In this document: positions 6,530-8,343 of the stretch, piece after piece
Numbering within the stretch: position 1 is the first letter of the stretch
Layout of the letters: each line of letters begins with the position of its first letter
From: CAZESH01 sp964514665
Lineage (GTDB): Bacteria; Bacillota; Bacilli; Paenibacillales; KCTC-25726
Length of the DNA: 8,343 nucleotides
Reading direction: 5' to 3'
Assembly (NCBI GenBank): GCA_964514665.1
Contig: CAZESH010000194.1
Location: 1-8,343, forward strand
The notes under the pieces: generated by a model
Told to the model about the DNA's origin: nothing
Seen by the model: only the letters and a program-made list of their open reading frames with translations
Database searches by the model: none
Position numbers and translations under genes: made by a program

Positions 6530-8059
6530 ATGAATGAATCCAAGCCTTTGCTGGAAATAAAAGGATTGACAAAATCATTTGCCGCTGTCAAGGCTCTCGA
6601 CAATGTCAGTCTCGACGTGCACAGCGGTAAAGTACACGGACTTATCGGCGCCAATGGCGCCGGTAAGTCCACCATCATTAAAATCTTGGCCGGTGCCCAA
6701 ACACCCGATAATGGTTCGGTTTATTTGAATGGAGAAGAGGTTAAAATAACCGATCCTCGCAAATCAACCTCGCTGGGTTTAAGTTTTATACATCAAGAAC
6801 TTAGTTTAATTGAAAACTTTAATATTATTGAAAATATTACATTAGGTTTGCCTAAAGCAACCAAGCTTGGAATGATTGACTGGAAGAGCATGCAGCAATC
6901 CGTTAAGGAAATTACGGATAAGATCAAGCTGAAGAGATCTCTTTATACAGCCGTCAAGGATTTGAGTGTGGCTGAAAAATGGCTGGTTTCCATTGGAAGG
7001 GCGTTATTTCAAAACGCTAAGATGATTGCAATGGATGAACCTACCGCTTCATTATCGGAAACCGAGGTAGAAACGCTGTTTGAAGTCATTCGCGATATTA
7101 CGGAAAATCACAATATTGCTGTTATCTATGTGTCGCATAGACTCGATGAAATCTTGGAAATATGCGATGAAATTACAGTAATGAGGGACGGCAAAAAAGT
7201 GCATCAGTCGCTAACGAGTCAGATAAGCAAGAGAGAAATTATCGACGCCATTGCAGGTTTCCATGTGGCTAGCACGACAAATCCGTCAAATGTAGAAGTC
7301 AGCCAGAACAGCATCTTGGAATTGGAGCATTTAAGTGACGGTAATAAGGTCAAGGATGTCAGCTTCCATCTTCAGGAAGGTGAAATTTTAGGTCTTACCG
7401 GGCTAGTTGGAGCAGGGAGAAGCGAGGTTGCACATCTCATATTCGGTGTTAACAAAATAAAGACAGGAAGCATCAGATTGAAGAATCAGAGCTTTTCGCC
7501 CAAGAATGCCATAGAAGCAATTAAGCGGGGTATTGCCCTGATCCCTGAGGATCGGAGACATGAAGGGCTCGTTTTAAATAAAAATGTCAGCTTCAACATC
7601 AATCTTCCGAATTTGAAACTAACCCGTTTTATGAACTGGATTCCTTTTTTGAGTCTTAGGAAAGTCGGGAAGATTTCGAATGATGTGATCAACAAGCTTC
7701 TTATTAAAACCGACACTCATGAAGCTCCTATTTTAAGTTTAAGCGGTGGAAACCAACAAAAGGTTGTTATCGGAAAATGGCTTCAAAGAAAACCGGAACT
7801 CGTTATTATGGATGAACCGACTCAAGGCGTCGATGTTGGAGCCAGAGCAGAAATATATAACATCATTAAGGAAATGTCAAAGCAGGGGACTTCGTTTTTA
7901 ATCATCTCCTCTGACATCGAAGAACTTCCCGGACTATGCAGTCGCGTGGTTGTTATGGCTGAGGGTGCAGTTACGGGTGAACTGGAAGGAAGCCTCATTA
8001 ACAAAGAGGAAATCTTGAAGCTTTGCTATTCCCATAACAGTTCAAAGGAAGTATCATAG
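6530..8059 (+). CDS. Sugar ABC transporter ATPase with two ABC domains (RbsA/MglA type)
   Basis: A 509-residue cytoplasmic ATPase that drives monosaccharide import; E. coli RbsA is about 500. Two fused ABC modules are visible. Domain 1: Walker A GANGAGKST (residues 40-48, K46), signature-like LSVAEK (145-150) in place of LSGGQ, Walker B MDEPT with D169 and E170, and switch histidine in VSHRLDE. Domain 2: degenerate Walker A GLVGAGRSE (291-299) with arginine where lysine is expected, an intact signature LSGGNQQ (404-410), Walker B MDEPT with D428 and E429, and S-S-D-I in place of the switch histidine. This asymmetry is normal in the ribose-type CUT2 importers and means one composite catalytic site. 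It lies between the binding-protein and permease genes of the same operon. Some stretches, for example around 6790-6840, are strikingly AT-rich compared with the rest of the gene. Confidence 0.96.
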   Translation: MNESKPLLEIKGLTKSFAAVKALDNVSLDVHSGKVHGLIGANGAGKSTIIKILAGAQTPDNGSVYLNGEEVKITDPRKSTSLGLSFIHQELSLIENFNIIENITLGLPKATKLGMIDWKSMQQSVKEITDKIKLKRSLYTAVKDLSVAEKWLVSIGRALFQNAKMIAMDEPTASLSETEVETLFEVIRDITENHNIAVIYVSHRLDEILEICDEITVMRDGKKVHQSLTSQISKREIIDAIAGFHVASTTNPSNVEVSQNSILELEHLSDGNKVKDVSFHLQEGEILGLTGLVGAGRSEVAHLIFGVNKIKTGSIRLKNQSFSPKNAIEAIKRGIALIPEDRRHEGLVLNKNVSFNINLPNLKLTRFMNWIPFLSLRKVGKISNDVINKLLIKTDTHEAPILSLSGGNQQKVVIGKWLQRKPELVIMDEPTQGVDVGARAEIYNIIKEMSKQGTSFLIISSDIEELPGLCSRVVVMAEGAVTGELEGSLINKEEILKLCYSHNSSKEVS

Positions 8060-8093
8060 GTTTTTTATTCCCTAAAGTAAGGTGGTGCATGAT

Positions 8094-8343
8094 ATGAGCA
8101 ACTTTTCGATAGATCAGAAGCTGGATTTGAAGGACGCAAAAAATTTAGAATTTAAAAGAAAATCGCTTAGATTTGTGGCGAAGTATGGAACGGTTATGGG
8201 CATGTTTCTGATGATCGCTATTTTCTCGGCGATGGCACCGGATTCATTTGCTACAATGAATAACTTACTGAACATTTTGAACCAAGGATCCTTGTTGTTG
8301 CTCATTTCATTAGGACTTAAATCCGTAGTTATTGTAGCAGAAT
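8094..8343 (+). CDS. Sugar ABC transporter permease, RbsC type (3' end cut off by the window)
   Basis: The first 83 codons of a membrane permease forming the channel for the sugar importer. A hydrophilic cytoplasmic N-terminus (about 30 residues, rich in Lys and Asp) leads into a first membrane helix (about 34-51, TVMGMFLMIAIFSAM). Then comes the family-typical loop APDSFATMNNLLNILNQGS and the start of a second helix (SLLLLISLGLKSVVIVAE). This matches the start of RbsC-like BPD_transp_2 permeases, where a similar N-N-L-x-N-I-L-x-Q segment precedes the second helix. AAGGTGG at 8079-8085 is 8 bp from the ATG. An ATG at 8089 opens only two codons and is not used. The gene starts 34 bp after the ATPase stop and completes the transporter. 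About three quarters of the protein is outside the window. Confidence 0.9.
   Translation, partial: MSNFSIDQKLDLKDAKNLEFKRKSLRFVAKYGTVMGMFLMIAIFSAMAPDSFATMNNLLNILNQGSLLLLISLGLKSVVIVAE

Noticed and set aside
6135..6578. 147-codon - strand frame over the end of the binding-protein gene
   Set aside because: It is antisense to a well-supported gene and its translation has no recognisable domain.

Overview
The window looks like a chromosomal segment of a Bacillota bacterium, probably Paenibacillus or a close relative. Supporting signs are strong AGGAGG/AAGGGG-type ribosome binding sites, a BaeS-like kinase followed by a small SHOCT protein, a LacI-family regulator with CG-centred palindromic operators, a possible CcpA cre site, and a lipoprotein-anchored ABC sugar-binding protein. 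The genus is inferred from gene style, not from a marker gene. Every gene I can support is on the + strand.

Region 1 (1-1420) is the end of a two-component signalling operon. It holds a 5'-truncated sensor histidine kinase whose response regulator is presumably upstream, then a 72-residue one-helix SHOCT protein. A perfect 14-bp inverted repeat with a T-run closes the operon.

Region 2 (1420-1622) is the control region of the next operon. It has a sigma-A-like promoter behind a T-rich tract. A perfect 16-bp palindrome sits on the predicted transcription start, and a near-identical second palindrome lies 39 bp downstream. A cre-like site overlaps the edge of the second palindrome.

Region 3 (1623-8343, running off the end) is a sugar-utilisation operon: LacI-family regulator, L-fucose isomerase (fucI), metallo-beta-lactamase-fold putative lactonase, sugar-binding lipoprotein, RbsA-type double-ATPase and the start of an RbsC-type permease. 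A likely working model is that the transporter imports L-fucose or a related sugar such as D-arabinose, FucI isomerises it to the ketose, and the LacI protein senses the sugar and represses its own operon. The kinase and aldolase that normally follow FucI are not in the window. The lactonase has no obvious place in the isomerase route and is the most interesting element: it keeps the full AiiA-type metal ligand set and the catalytic tyrosine, and sits between the isomerase and the transporter. No RNA genes, insertion sequences or CRISPR arrays were seen.
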